DNA of 64,000 bases from JBCBTD01 sp039818825. GTDB taxonomy: Bacteria; Pseudomonadota; Alphaproteobacteria; Geminicoccales; Geminicoccaceae. The position numbers were made by a program, and so were the translations under genes. Under the pieces are notes generated by a model. The model searched no databases, was not told the origin of the DNA, and saw only the letters and a program-made list of their open reading frames with translations. Of this stretch, positions 18,599-27,084 are shown piece after piece (positions within the stretch are counted from its first letter, which is position 1; each line of letters starts with the position of its first letter). The stretch covers positions 104,412 to 168,411 of the forward strand of contig JBCBTD010000002.1 of the NCBI GenBank assembly GCA_039818825.1, given 5' to 3'.

Positions 18599-19639
18599 AT
18601 GATGTCGGGCGCAATCACCCTCGCGCTCGACGCCATGGGCGGCGACGCCGCTCCCGACGCCGTCATCGCCGGAGCTGCGGCCGCCTTGGAGCGCAACGAC
18701 GGTCTGCGCTACGTGGTCTACGGTGACGAGGCACGGGTCGAGCCGGCGCTCCGGCATCACCCTGCCTTGCGCGCCAGCGCCAAGGTGCACCACACCAGCG
18801 AAATCGTCGCCGACGACGCCAAGCCGACCACCGCGCTGCGCCACGCCCGCGGTTCGTCGATGCGTTTGGCCATCGATGCCGTCCGTCGCGGCGAGGCGTC
18901 GGCGGCGGTCTCGGCCGGCAACACCGGTGCGTTGATGGCCATGGCGAAGGTGCTGCTCCGCACGTTGCCCGGGATCGACCGGCCGGCGATCGCGTCGGTG
19001 ATGCCGGCATCGAAGCGGCGGGTGGTGATCCTCGATCTCGGCGCCAACGCCGAGTGCGACGCGACCAACCTCGTGCAGTTCGCACTGATGGGATCGGTGT
19101 TCGCGCGGGCGGTGCTCGGGGTCGACGACCCTTCGGTCGCGCTGCTCAACATCGGCACGGAAGCACTCAAGGGCGACGAGGTCGTCCAAGAAGCGGCGAG
19201 GCGCCTGCGGGCTGGCGAGTTGCCGATTCGCTTCGAAGGGTTCGTCGAGGGGACAGGGCTGATGGCGGGGACGGTCGACGTCGTCGTCACCGACGGCTTC
19301 ACCGGCAACGTCGCGCTGAAGGTCGCCGAGGGCACCGCGCGGCTGATCGTCGAACGAGTTCGCGCGACCCTGAGCGACAGCTTGGTCGCGCGGCTCGGCT
19401 ACCTCCTTGCCTACCGCCGCTTCGGTCGCCTCAAGGCGCAACTCGACCCGCAGCGCTACAACGGCGCCATGTTCCTGGGGCTCGGGGGCATCGTCGTGAA
19501 GAGCCACGGTTCGGCCAATGCCGTCGGCTTCGCCAACGCCATCGGGGTGGCCGTCGATCTGGTGCGGGGTGCCACCAACGAGCGCATCGGCGCCGAGCTC
19601 AACCTGCTGCGGCCGCCTTTGCCCAAGGTCGCCTCATGA
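18599..19639 (+). CDS. plsX: Phosphate acyltransferase PlsX
   Basis: 346 residues. It opens with LALDAMGGDAAPDAVIAGA and carries SAGNTGALMAMAK, GANAECDATNLVQFA and TDGFTGNVALKVAEG, all PlsX hallmarks. PlsX makes acyl-phosphate from acyl-ACP for the PlsY step of phospholipid synthesis. Two adjacent ATGs (18599, 18602) are possible starts. Its stop overlaps the fabH start by ATGA. Confidence 0.97.
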   Translation: MMSGAITLALDAMGGDAAPDAVIAGAAAALERNDGLRYVVYGDEARVEPALRHHPALRASAKVHHTSEIVADDAKPTTALRHARGSSMRLAIDAVRRGEASAAVSAGNTGALMAMAKVLLRTLPGIDRPAIASVMPASKRRVVILDLGANAECDATNLVQFALMGSVFARAVLGVDDPSVALLNIGTEALKGDEVVQEAARRLRAGELPIRFEGFVEGTGLMAGTVDVVVTDGFTGNVALKVAEGTARLIVERVRATLSDSLVARLGYLLAYRRFGRLKAQLDPQRYNGAMFLGLGGIVVKSHGSANAVGFANAIGVAVDLVRGATNERIGAELNLLRPPLPKVAS

Positions 19640-20610
19640 CGTTTCGCTCGGTCGTGCGCAGCTGCGGCGCCTGTGTGCCCGAACAGGTCGTGAGCAACGA
19701 CGCGTTGGCGGCGCGTCTGGACACGTCGGACGAGTGGATCCGCTCGCGGACCGGCATCCGCCAACGCCACGTTGCCGCCGAGGGAGAGCTGACGTCGGAT
19801 CTCGCGACGCGCGCCGCCGGCGTCGCGCTCGCCAAGGCGGGGCTCGAGCCGGGCGACCTCGACCTCATCGTCGTCGCCACCTCCACGCCCGACCACACGT
19901 TCCCGGCCACCGCGACCGCCGTCCAGCGCAAGCTCGGCGCCGGCCGCGGTATGGCCTTCGACGTGCAGGCGGTCTGCGCCGGCTTTCCACATGCGGTCAC
20001 CATCGCCGACAATTTCATCCGCCTCGGGCAGGCACGGACGGCGCTGGTCATCGGCGCCGAGACCTTCACCCGCATCCTCGACTGGACCGACCGCGGCACG
20101 GCGGTGTTGTTCGGCGATGGTGCCGGGGCCCTGGTCCTTCAAGGCGAGCCTGGAGCACCGACGGCCGACGAGCGAGGCATCGTCGCCACCAGCCTCAACG
20201 CCGACGGTCAGCACTACTTCGAACTGTTCGTCGACGGTGGACCTTCGTCGACCGGTACCAGCGGCCATCTGCGGATGAACGGGCAGGAGGTGTTCCGGCA
20301 CGCCGTCGCCAACCTCGCGAGTTCGGTCCACACGGTGCTTGCCCAGGCCGGCGTTGCCCTGGAGCAGGTGGACTGGCTCGTGCCTCACCAGGCCAATCGG
20401 CGGATCATCGATTCCGTAGGCAAACGCTTGGGCATAGCGCCTGACCGCGTCGTCGTGGCGGTCGATCGCCACGCCAACACCTCCGCAGCATCGATTCCCC
20501 TGGCGTTGGCCCTCGCTGCCGAGGACGGCCGCCTGCAGCCAGGCAACCTCGTGGCGCTCACGGCCATCGGCGGTGGCTTCGCCTGGGGTGCCGTGCTCCT
20601 GCGCTGGTAG
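19636..20610 (+). CDS. fabH: Beta-ketoacyl-ACP synthase III
   Basis: 324 residues. The catalytic triad is complete: Cys in AVCAGFPHA near 112, His in VPHQANRRII, and Asn in HANTSAAS. TSDEWIRSRTGIRQRH and the C-terminal GGGFAWGAVLLRW are FabH signatures. The enzyme condenses acetyl-CoA with malonyl-ACP to start fatty acid synthesis. It overlaps plsX by four bases. Confidence 0.97.
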   Translation: MTFRSVVRSCGACVPEQVVSNDALAARLDTSDEWIRSRTGIRQRHVAAEGELTSDLATRAAGVALAKAGLEPGDLDLIVVATSTPDHTFPATATAVQRKLGAGRGMAFDVQAVCAGFPHAVTIADNFIRLGQARTALVIGAETFTRILDWTDRGTAVLFGDGAGALVLQGEPGAPTADERGIVATSLNADGQHYFELFVDGGPSSTGTSGHLRMNGQEVFRHAVANLASSVHTVLAQAGVALEQVDWLVPHQANRRIIDSVGKRLGIAPDRVVVAVDRHANTSAASIPLALALAAEDGRLQPGNLVALTAIGGGFAWGAVLLRW

Positions 20611-20712
20611 CTTCGGCTCCGTCGACCAGCTTCGCGGGCAATCTTCTCCAGTTGACCGAACCGCTTGTGAACGTTACGTTTTTCGTGTTCGTCCACGACG
20701 TGAGCGGAAGGC

Positions 20713-21024
20713 ATGTCGGCCCATACGGTCACCCGCGCCGATCTGGCCGAGGCGGTCTACCAGGAGGTTGGCCTCTCGCGCAGTGAATCGGCAGATCTCG
20801 TCGACGACATTCTGGAGGAAGTCGCGCAGTCGTTGTTGCTCGACGGTGCGGTCAAGATTTCTGCCTTCGGCACCTTTGCCGTCCGCGACAAGGGCGAACG
20901 CACCGGCCGCAACCCCAAGACCGGCGAAGAAGTTCCGATTGCGCCGCGTCGCGTGCTCGTCTTTCGCGCCTCGCAGGTCCTCAAGGATCGATTGAACACC
21001 GCCAACGGGGGAACCACGGGATGA
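20713..21024 (+). CDS. ihfA: Integration host factor alpha subunit
   Basis: 103 residues. TVTRADLAEAVYQEVGLSRSES and KISAFGTFAVRDKGERTGRNPKTGEEVPI, quoted by parts, are the IhfA pattern, with the DNA-intercalating RNPKTGE arm. IHF bends DNA in replication, transcription and site-specific recombination. It overlaps the MerR gene by four bases and follows fabH by 102 bp, the usual alphaproteobacterial order. IHF is also a likely host factor for the tRNA-Pro island integrase next door. Confidence 0.96.
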   Translation: MSAHTVTRADLAEAVYQEVGLSRSESADLVDDILEEVAQSLLLDGAVKISAFGTFAVRDKGERTGRNPKTGEEVPIAPRRVLVFRASQVLKDRLNTANGGTTG

Positions 21025-21449
21025 GCACCGGTCTGAACCCCGGCGACGACGGCAACGCCCGCGATCCGGCACCGCGTGGCCTCAAGTCGGCGTCGGCCTT
21101 CCGCACGATCAGCGAGGTAGCGGCCGAACTGGAAGTGGCGCAGCACGTGCTCCGCTTCTGGGAGAGCAAGTTCCCTCAGGTTCGGCCGTTGAAGCGCGGC
21201 GGCGGGCGCCGTTACTACCGCCCGGCCGACGTCGACTTGCTGCGACAGATCCGCAAGCTGCTCTACGACGAGGGCTACACCATCAAAGGTGTGCAGAAGC
21301 TCTTGAAGACGCGGCGCAGCCGCGACGACGAAGAGGTCGAGGCCGAAGCGCCGAGCACCAACACGAACGGTGTCCATGACGCCCAACTCCGCGACCTGAG
21401 GAGCGAATTGGCGGCGCTCCGCGACCGGCTGCGCGCCCTCCGCGATTGA
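21021..21449 (+). CDS. MerR-family transcriptional regulator
   Basis: 142 residues. An N-terminal MerR winged helix (FRTISEVAAELEVAQHVLRFW, then RRYYRPADVDLLRQIRKLLY) is followed by an acidic linker and a C-terminal coiled coil (RDLRSELAALRDRLRALRD). No cysteine ligands typical of metal sensors are present. This regulator type is found directly after ihfA throughout alphaproteobacteria; its target is not established. It starts inside the ihfA stop (ATGA). Confidence 0.92.
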   Translation: MSTGLNPGDDGNARDPAPRGLKSASAFRTISEVAAELEVAQHVLRFWESKFPQVRPLKRGGGRRYYRPADVDLLRQIRKLLYDEGYTIKGVQKLLKTRRSRDDEEVEAEAPSTNTNGVHDAQLRDLRSELAALRDRLRALRD

Positions 21450-21494
21450 CCGCCGCGTTGCACGCCCGTCTGGGCGGGGCTATACCGCTGCCGT

Positions 21495-21571
21495 CGGAGC
21501 GTAGCGCAGCCTGGTAGCGCATCAGTCTGGGGGACTGGGGGTCGTGGGTTCGAATCCCGCCGCTCCGACCA
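21495..21571 (+). tRNA. tRNA-Pro (anticodon GGG)
   Basis: 77 bases including encoded CCA. The acceptor stem CGGAGCG/CGCTCCG pairs fully. The D stem GCGC/GCGC, anticodon stem TCAGT/ACTGG with loop CTGGGGG (anticodon GGG), and T arm with GTTCGAATC are all present. The first C of CGG as base 1 is typical of tRNA-Pro. The bases from 21521 to the end, plus one more, are repeated at 35673-35724, so this gene is the attachment site of the downstream island and is kept intact by the integration. A T-run follows directly. Confidence 0.95.
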
Positions 21572-21572
21572 T
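21521..21572 (+). repeat. Left attachment repeat (attL, in tRNA-Pro)
   Basis: 52 bases running from the anticodon stem of tRNA-Pro through the CCA end and one base beyond, identical to 35673-35724. Such a match between a tRNA 3' part and a downstream copy next to an integrase is the standard footprint of tyrosine-recombinase integration. Confidence 0.92.
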
Positions 21573-22022
21573 TTTTTCAGTGGGTTAGGCCCGGATTCTG
21601 GGTTTCCGTTCCCCAGCTGGATGTGCTGGGGAAGGCAGGGGGAACAAATGTTTTTGTTCTGTTCTGGAAGAACCCCGCAGTCACCAAGATGGTGAGTGGG
21701 CTTCGCCGTTCTCCGAGCGGCATTGCGCGGCTATCGTAGTCGCCAGCCCAGTCTGGCCGACAATGTCCTGCGGGATGTCGAGCATATCGGCGCGCAAAGA
21801 TTGGTTCCTGAAGGATCAGTAAGCTTAGAAGAGGGTATCCCCTAATAAACAAGGAGGAGCAATTTCAACGCGTAGCTGCGGGGCTTGAAGCCACAACTCC
21901 GACAACCGATCACCGTCCGTGTGCCAAGCTATACTTGCTGTGGATAACAGCAATTGATGTGGACGTTGCCGCGCACAACGGCTATCCAGAACACTGAGGT
22001 GACAATGGGCGGAGGCCCGACA
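21573..22022. other. 450-bp gene-free left end of the island
   Basis: No convincing gene. It holds an inverted repeat TTCCCCAG / CTGGGGAA with a 9-base loop at 21609-21633, and a strong AAGGAGGAGC ribosome-like site near 21858 that is not followed by a usable start codon. The composition is lower in GC than the core genome. It may contain integrase arm sites and the promoter of the DprA-like gene. That is inference from position. Confidence 0.5.
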
Positions 22023-22943
22023 ATGGACTTGCCGTTGATCAATGGGCAAGGGCCCGCGAGCGGCGCCATATCACCGCTTAGGGAGCTTGGAGCATACGAG
22101 GCTCTATGGCTGAAGCCGAAGGCGAGCTTTCGGACGCTAGCCAGGCAGTTCGCGGCTTCTCCAGGGTCGTTGCCGTCAGACTTTGTACCCCCGACCGAGG
22201 CCAATAACGCATATCGAGAGGTGCGGGCGGTCTTGGAAGCTCAGGAGGTGGCGAGCTTTGGGGTTCGTATTCACGGGTCCGGAGACTACACTCGCAAACT
22301 GCGAGATGCGTGCGAGCCCGTGGAGCTTCTCTATTACCGAGGCACATGGGAACTGGCTTATCAGAAGGCCGTGTCGATCGTCGGGACGCGCAAACCGTCG
22401 CAGGATGGAAAGGCTCGCGCCAAGCGCTTAGCGCAGCTTCTCGCCGCGGCCGGCTATGCAATCGTCTCTGGACTCGCCGAAGGGATCGATACCGTAGCGC
22501 ACGAGACCGCTATCGGCGCGGGTGGACGGACGATCGCTGTGATCGGCACGCCCATTGGTCGAGTGTATCCGCGCGCCAATGCTAGACTGCAGGAGGAAAT
22601 TGCGGCGCGCCATCTGCTCATCTCACAGGTGCCGATTTTGCACTACGAGCGGAACAACAGCAGGAATCCAGTTTCCAACCGCTGGTTTTTCCCAGAGAGA
22701 AACAAAACAATGAGCGCGCTCACACGAGCGACGATTATTGTCGAGGCCGGAGAAACGTCCGGAACATTGACCCAAGCCCGCGCTGCTCTCCGACAGGGTC
22801 GCAGGCTATTGCTGTTAGACAGCCTCTTTGGACGTCAGGATCTGAAGTGGCCGCAGAAATTCGTTGAGCGCGGTGCAGTTCGTGTCCGCACTGAGCAGGA
22901 AATACTGGATGCGTTGGCCGACTCCCAAGCCCACGCTGCTTGA
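22023..22943 (+). CDS. DprA/Smf-like Rossmann protein (accessory, defence-linked type)
   Basis: 306 residues from ATG 22023 (GGAGG seven bases upstream); ATG 22005 is also possible. The SMF/DprA pattern is clear: PVELLYYRG, SIVGTRKPS, the GLAEGIDTVAHE loop, AVIGTPIGRVYP, and IIVEAGETSGTLTQARAAL near the C-terminus. Housekeeping DprA loads RecA on incoming DNA. This copy lacks the usual extra winged-helix end, lies in a mobile element, and is followed after 7 bp by a phosphoribosyltransferase. Such DprA-phosphoribosyltransferase pairs have been proposed as a defence module, from memory under a name like DprA-PPRT. A role in sensing or modifying nucleic acid is inference. Confidence 0.82.
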   Translation: MDLPLINGQGPASGAISPLRELGAYEALWLKPKASFRTLARQFAASPGSLPSDFVPPTEANNAYREVRAVLEAQEVASFGVRIHGSGDYTRKLRDACEPVELLYYRGTWELAYQKAVSIVGTRKPSQDGKARAKRLAQLLAAAGYAIVSGLAEGIDTVAHETAIGAGGRTIAVIGTPIGRVYPRANARLQEEIAARHLLISQVPILHYERNNSRNPVSNRWFFPERNKTMSALTRATIIVEAGETSGTLTQARAALRQGRRLLLLDSLFGRQDLKWPQKFVERGAVRVRTEQEILDALADSQAHAA

Positions 22944-22950
22944 AGGCGAT

Positions 22951-23604
22951 ATGGCAGCGAAGCATACCTACGTCTCTGCGGATGACGAAATCTACTTTTT
23001 TTTTGAGTATACGTCCGGTGGCGGCTACCAACACAGTGATGGCAATGATCTTGTCAGTAATCTGCAAAAAGATGTTGTGCGATTTGGTGACAAATCCAAT
23101 ATCATGCGATATAAAGCTCAGGCTATTCAACACTGCCGCGATCTTATTGTAAAAGGATTCAAGAACGATATTATCTCTGAGACCTGTGTAGTCCCTGTTC
23201 CGCCATCGATTGTTCCGGGAGAGGAGGGGCACGATGACCGCATGCTTCAGGTTGCCCGTGGCGTTTTTGCGAAGATCGACGCTTCATCGACCGGCGGCCC
23301 AAGAGATCTCATCCGTCAACGCCGCTCGATAAGAAAGTCAAAAGCGTCGACCGGAGACCGGGTTTCCGTAGAGGAATTGATGGAAGTCTATTCTATAGAC
23401 GAGAAGTTAATAGAACCAAGACCACATCGCATAGCTATCATTGACGACGTGCTCACTGTAGGTCGACACTGGTATGCTGTGAAAGAGCGCATCGTCGAGG
23501 CGTTCCCAGCTGCGGAGATCTTTGGGATATTTGTGTCACGGGCTGTCTCCCCGACACCTTCTGCGTTCGACGTATTCGACGCGTTTAAGGGAAACGACAG
23601 CTAA
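22951..23604 (+). CDS. Phosphoribosyltransferase-like protein paired with DprA
   Basis: 217 residues from ATG 22951, seven bases after the dprA-like stop. The PRPP-binding motif appears as IAIIDDVLTVGRHW near residues 160-173, preceded by CVVPVPPS, an arrangement seen in ComF-like type I phosphoribosyltransferases. The N-terminal 60 residues (YVSADDEIYFFFEYTSGGGY) are not recognised. Codon use is much less GC-rich than the core, with a run of eleven T near 23000. It may act on nucleotides together with the DprA-like protein. No biosynthetic operon surrounds it, so a purine or pyrimidine salvage role is less likely. Confidence 0.78.
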   Translation: MAAKHTYVSADDEIYFFFEYTSGGGYQHSDGNDLVSNLQKDVVRFGDKSNIMRYKAQAIQHCRDLIVKGFKNDIISETCVVPVPPSIVPGEEGHDDRMLQVARGVFAKIDASSTGGPRDLIRQRRSIRKSKASTGDRVSVEELMEVYSIDEKLIEPRPHRIAIIDDVLTVGRHWYAVKERIVEAFPAAEIFGIFVSRAVSPTPSAFDVFDAFKGNDS

Positions 23605-24165
23605 CGTGCGAGCGAAACGTCAGGACCGTAGCAGCACTGTCGTCGCCGAAGTTGCAGCAGCTTCACGTCGGGAGATTCACCTCATTGGCGCCCGCCACCC
23701 CGCATCCAACGCCTCGCGCTCGGAGCAGAACCAACGTTCGTCTTTGCCGCCGGAGATCCTGGTTCGGCCGTAGTATTGGCCTCCCAGGGTGTATGTGAGA
23801 TGGGCGTGCCCTCACGCGCGATGTTGCCCTTGATCGGACATCGGTCGGGCGCCTCCTGCTCCGCTACGACACAGCGCCGGGCGCGAAACTCTCACAGCGG
23901 TGCTCATCGCCCACCCGCAACCGGAGAATTCCAGTTCAATCCGGCCCTAGTCCGGGGGGAAGGTCACCAGTGCCTTCGATTCTACAGACACACGAGCACT
24001 GCCTCACGCTCTGGGATTTTTTCTGGTTGGCGCTGGTATCGTTCGCCTTCGACGTCTGCTGGCTTAGCGCTCGGCGAAACGGATCCCGGCGATGGGCAGG
24101 CCCCGAATGCGGAACAGGATCGACGTCGGAGGCCCCGCCTAAGCAAACCGATGTGGCGCGGGGCA
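23605..24165. other. 561-bp stretch without a convincing gene
   Basis: It lies between the convergent ends of the phosphoribosyltransferase and the nitroreductase-like gene. A plus-strand frame around 23710-23840 reads PTFVFAAGDPGSAVVLASQG, which looks protein-like, but it is short, lacks a good start and runs into implausible sequence. Possible reading: remains of a decayed gene or a spacer between two modules. No hairpin or repeat is obvious. Confidence 0.4.
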
Positions 24166-24846
24166 CTAACTCTCAATCTTGCTGAGGTGTACCGCACCCG
24201 CTGGTTCAAACTCTGGTGCGAGGCCAGACCCCCCAACGATTTCGTTCCCGATCCGTCCAAGCGGGATTGCCTGGAGTTCAAGCGCAGTCGCGACCAGACA
24301 GACGACGCTAACAAGGGCACCAACGTCGCGCCACATCAGCGATCGACTATTTTCATAACAAGCTTCAAGCTTGCGCGAGTCACTGAGTATCTGCAGTGTC
24401 ACGCCGTGCTGCGCATTTGCTAAATCACGGACGCTTCGTCTATTTTCTGCCTGCATCTCGACGCAACCGGGAATTTGCAGTATCTGATGTTTGTCAGGCT
24501 CGTAGAGGCCCATTGGGAGGCCGGTGTCCAACGGCAAGCTCACCAACCCAAGCGTATGAAGTCCGCCAGCTGACGGCGCTGACCGACTTTCCCACGGCAA
24601 GCCAAAACGACCGTCCAACTGGCGGCCGCGCAAGAGCATCGCATGCCAAAGGACCGAGGCGAGATCGTCGAGCGAAAGGGGTCCGCCAACTCCGGAACGG
24701 CGCGCGTTCAACACGGCAAAAAAGCACACGTCAGGCGCATGGATAGAACGCGGCAGGTCGAAAGTTGTTTGGCTCTCGATGCACGGCCGAGCCCAGAAAC
24801 CAGGTTTTAGACGCGGCCGAGGTTCCGCCTCAATAGGCGACACCAT
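24166..24846 (-). CDS. Nitroreductase/SagB-like flavoprotein in QueC cluster
   Basis: 226 residues, last gene of a five-gene operon, overlapping the QueC-like gene by 17 bases. The order ARRSGVGGPLSLDDLASVLW, RSAPSAGGLHTL and GLYEPDKHQ matches the nitroreductase/SagB-type oxidoreductase family (Arg-Arg-Ser FMN-phosphate contact, PSAGGLH loop, GLY strand). The C-terminal half keeps a family-like helix (LVATALELQAIPLGRIG). SagB-type enzymes use FMN to oxidise modified backbones or other substrates. Here the partner enzymes handle nucleobases, so a redox step on a deazaguanine or related adduct is a guess. FMN binding is predicted, not shown. Confidence 0.68.
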   Translation of the reverse strand: MVSPIEAEPRPRLKPGFWARPCIESQTTFDLPRSIHAPDVCFFAVLNARRSGVGGPLSLDDLASVLWHAMLLRGRQLDGRFGLPWESRSAPSAGGLHTLGLVSLPLDTGLPMGLYEPDKHQILQIPGCVEMQAENRRSVRDLANAQHGVTLQILSDSRKLEACYENSRSLMWRDVGALVSVVCLVATALELQAIPLGRIGNEIVGGSGLAPEFEPAGAVHLSKIES

Positions 24847-25423
24847 AAAGTTCCTCCATTACTCCGTAGTGTTTGACGCATCCGCGGCACGCGCCACACG
24901 CAAACTCAGAATAATGGCACGAATGTGCCCAGGACAGTAGTGCGCGGGGAACCGCAGAAATCTTGACAAGCTGGACGGTTGACATCGAGATCGCTGGTGC
25001 GGAAACCCGAATTCCGCCCTCCTGCATCGACATGAGTTCATCTAACTTGCGATAGAACTCCGCGCGACCATCCGCATGCAAGCTGTCAGAAGCAACCGAG
25101 CCAGTCTGAAGCTCGGTGACGCCATATGCCAGTGCTTGAGACCCAGCAACCGTCACGAGAAGCTGGTTCCGAAACGGCCACCACTCGGATGCTGGGGCGA
25201 TCGACATTGGTTGGGATCCGATCATATCACCGGAACCGATCGACGAGCAGTCGACGCAAATAACGACATGACGAATATCGAGATCGGAGGCGACCTGACC
25301 TGCCGCTGCGATCTCTGCCGGTGCGGGACGCTGGCCGTAGTCAATCGTGATCACCAAATCGGGTCGCTGCCAGTGGGCAAGCGCAATTGAGTCAATCCCA
25401 CCTGATAGGAGTAGCGCAATCAT
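24830..25423 (-). CDS. QueC-like PP-loop ATPase (7-cyano-7-deazaguanine synthase family)
   Basis: 197 residues. The PP-loop LLLSGGIDSIALAHW opens the protein, TIDYGQRPAPAEIAAA matches the second QueC motif, and the C-terminus keeps four zinc-ligand cysteines as SCHYSEFACGACRGC, spaced C-x6-C-x2-C-x2-C. QueC makes preQ0 from carboxydeazaguanine with ATP and ammonia. No queD, queE or queF is nearby, so this is not a queuosine operon. QueC relatives occur in Qat and type IV CBASS defence loci, where a QueC-like protein has been reported to join a deazaguanine to a partner protein. The start at 25423 overlaps the upstream stop by ATGA. Confidence 0.85.
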   Translation of the reverse strand: MIALLLSGGIDSIALAHWQRPDLVITIDYGQRPAPAEIAAAGQVASDLDIRHVVICVDCSSIGSGDMIGSQPMSIAPASEWWPFRNQLLVTVAGSQALAYGVTELQTGSVASDSLHADGRAEFYRKLDELMSMQEGGIRVSAPAISMSTVQLVKISAVPRALLSWAHSCHYSEFACGACRGCVKHYGVMEELYGVAY

Positions 25424-26610
25424 CCAAGTGACCAAACCGCATGGTAGATCGCAGACACCATATCTTCAACTATACGGCAGCCAGATCCGACAGGCATTTT
25501 CAGGTCTTCTGAACGGACGTTCTGAGCCAATACTACGACAGGTATTCCTCGTGCTACCGCATATCCGACCTCAAAGATCGTACCGGCATCTCCACCGTTA
25601 AGCACTGCCAGTACCGACTGACAGCGATCAAGTCCCTCCAGATCACGAGGGGCGACGAAATCCGCCGGGCCGGGGCCAACGTCATGTAGCGGAGAGAAGA
25701 CCTCGACTCCCATCAGCAATAACTGTGCGCGAATCTCGTCGACCAGCCACCTCTCAGCTAGATTGAAAAACGGTGCGGCAAGATAAATTCTGCCCTCACC
25801 AGCCGCCACGGGCTCCGCGATCTCGCGCCGAAGGTCGTGGGCTGCCGGAAACGGCAGCGAGCGAGTGCCACAATAGAAACTAGTCGCCCGCGACGAGAGA
25901 TCCGCTGCTTCCGATGGAGGGCGGCCTTCGATCGCCCAGAACAAAGTAAAGGCAGCCGAGAAGACGTCTCCAGAGCCAATCTTCCAGACGATATCGCTCT
26001 TGTAAGCTGACGCCGTACCACGCTCCTCTCGATCACCGACCAATAGTCCCTTCGCGCCCATCTTAAGGACCACGACATCAGCGACGCGCTCGCCAAGAAG
26101 CCTGTCGAGCATCACGGCAGGCTCGTCCGCGCCGGTGAGCCGGCGCGCCTCAAGTCGATTGAGGATCAAGGCCAGTTCCTCCACTGAGGAACCGTTTTCG
26201 GCGAATGGCCGAGGATCGAAAGCCGACTGCGGGTCATAGACGGCGCGCCGCGCCCGCACTCGCGCTCCACCCTCCATCATGCCGAAACGCAGAACGGTAT
26301 CGTCGTCGACTTCCAGTTCCGGGAGACGGGGAATGGCGTCCGGGCGAGGCGTGATCCTCGGATCAGCCAGCGAATGCACGTACTCGAAAGAGATGTCTGC
26401 ATCGGCCTCAGGCCCGCTAATGGCCAATCCGTAAGCTGCCTTCAGGTTCTCGATTCCGTCGCCAAGTGCACGCGCCCTGTAGGTCACCAATTTGACGTCC
26501 GGCAACTCGCCGCAAATCGCCGCCGCAGCCCTACCACCCGAGCCGTACACATCGTCCCAGAACGGTTCGATGCAACGCTCGGCGTAGACCCCGCCGACGA
26601 CGGTTGTCAT
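25420..26610 (-). CDS. PfkB-type kinase fused to nucleoside 2-deoxyribosyltransferase
   Basis: 396 residues, two enzymes in one chain. Residues 1 to about 275 form a ribokinase/PfkB domain: VVGGVYAERCIEP start, VVLKMGAKGLLVGD, and the anion-hole and catalytic base motif WKIGSGDVFSAAF. Residues about 280-390 are a nucleoside deoxyribosyltransferase: RIYLAAPFFNLAERW, then LDRCQSVLAVLNGGDAGTIFE with the nucleophilic Glu, and VGYAVARGIPVVVLAQN. The first would phosphorylate a sugar or nucleoside; the second breaks or exchanges N-glycosidic bonds. Fusion implies sequential chemistry on one nucleoside. Start and stop both overlap neighbours by ATGA, so production is tightly coupled. Confidence 0.85.
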   Translation of the reverse strand: MTTVVGGVYAERCIEPFWDDVYGSGGRAAAAICGELPDVKLVTYRARALGDGIENLKAAYGLAISGPEADADISFEYVHSLADPRITPRPDAIPRLPELEVDDDTVLRFGMMEGGARVRARRAVYDPQSAFDPRPFAENGSSVEELALILNRLEARRLTGADEPAVMLDRLLGERVADVVVLKMGAKGLLVGDREERGTASAYKSDIVWKIGSGDVFSAAFTLFWAIEGRPPSEAADLSSRATSFYCGTRSLPFPAAHDLRREIAEPVAAGEGRIYLAAPFFNLAERWLVDEIRAQLLLMGVEVFSPLHDVGPGPADFVAPRDLEGLDRCQSVLAVLNGGDAGTIFEVGYAVARGIPVVVLAQNVRSEDLKMPVGSGCRIVEDMVSAIYHAVWSLG

Positions 26611-27002
26611 GCGGGTTCGATCCGAAGCTCGACGGCTCCACCAGCCCGGCTCATCACTACGGCCCTGTAGGCGTGGCCGCTCCTAATACAGTTCATGATC
26701 GTAAGATGGCCGCGATGCGTGAGCGCGCCTGCTACGCCGCCCGGCGCGACCACTTCAAGGATCGGGCGCCCGCTGGAATCACTCAACCTGACCTCCAGCA
26801 ACTGTCCGACGGACAGCGTGCTGACTAAGGCAGGACGGGGGCTGTTCAGCGGCGCGCGCTGCGTGACGCTGCACGGATCGCCACCGCCACCCTGGTCGTG
26901 CCCTGCGCTCCCCGAACCCGGAGCTCCCGCACCGCTGCTACTCGGAGACGATCCAAATCGATCGTCGCGACTTCCACCGCTACCGCTCATGGCGCGCTCC
27001 AA
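26607..27002 (-). CDS. Gly/Ser-rich small protein in QueC cluster, unknown
   Basis: 131 residues (127 from the second ATG). The first 45 residues are low-complexity Gly, Ser and Asp, beginning MSGSGGSRDDRFGS after the second Met. A compact strand-rich domain follows, including VGQLLEVRLSDSSGRPILEV, VAGALTHRGHLTIMNCI and VVMSRAGGAVELRIEPA. No family is recognised. It is sandwiched between two nucleobase enzymes and overlaps the next gene by four bases. In QueC-containing defence loci the QueC protein acts on the N-terminus of a co-encoded partner, so a flexible Gly/Ser N-terminus makes this a candidate substrate. That is inference only. Confidence 0.7.
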   Translation of the reverse strand: MERAMSGSGGSRDDRFGSSPSSSGAGAPGSGSAGHDQGGGGDPCSVTQRAPLNSPRPALVSTLSVGQLLEVRLSDSSGRPILEVVAPGGVAGALTHRGHLTIMNCIRSGHAYRAVVMSRAGGAVELRIEPA

Positions 27003-27084
27003 TCACCGCTCCGTCACTAGAGAGACGGCGGGCTGCCAGAGTCAACAAGTTGCATGCCGCTTTACAGCAGGGACGACCTTTCGC

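Noticed and set aside
23776..24423. 215-codon plus-strand frame
   Set aside because: Mostly antisense to the nitroreductase-like gene; only a short protein-like part remains, described under the gene-free stretch.
24830..25423. Queuosine biosynthesis locus
   Set aside because: No queD, queE, queF or tgt nearby, and the neighbours are not tRNA-modification genes.
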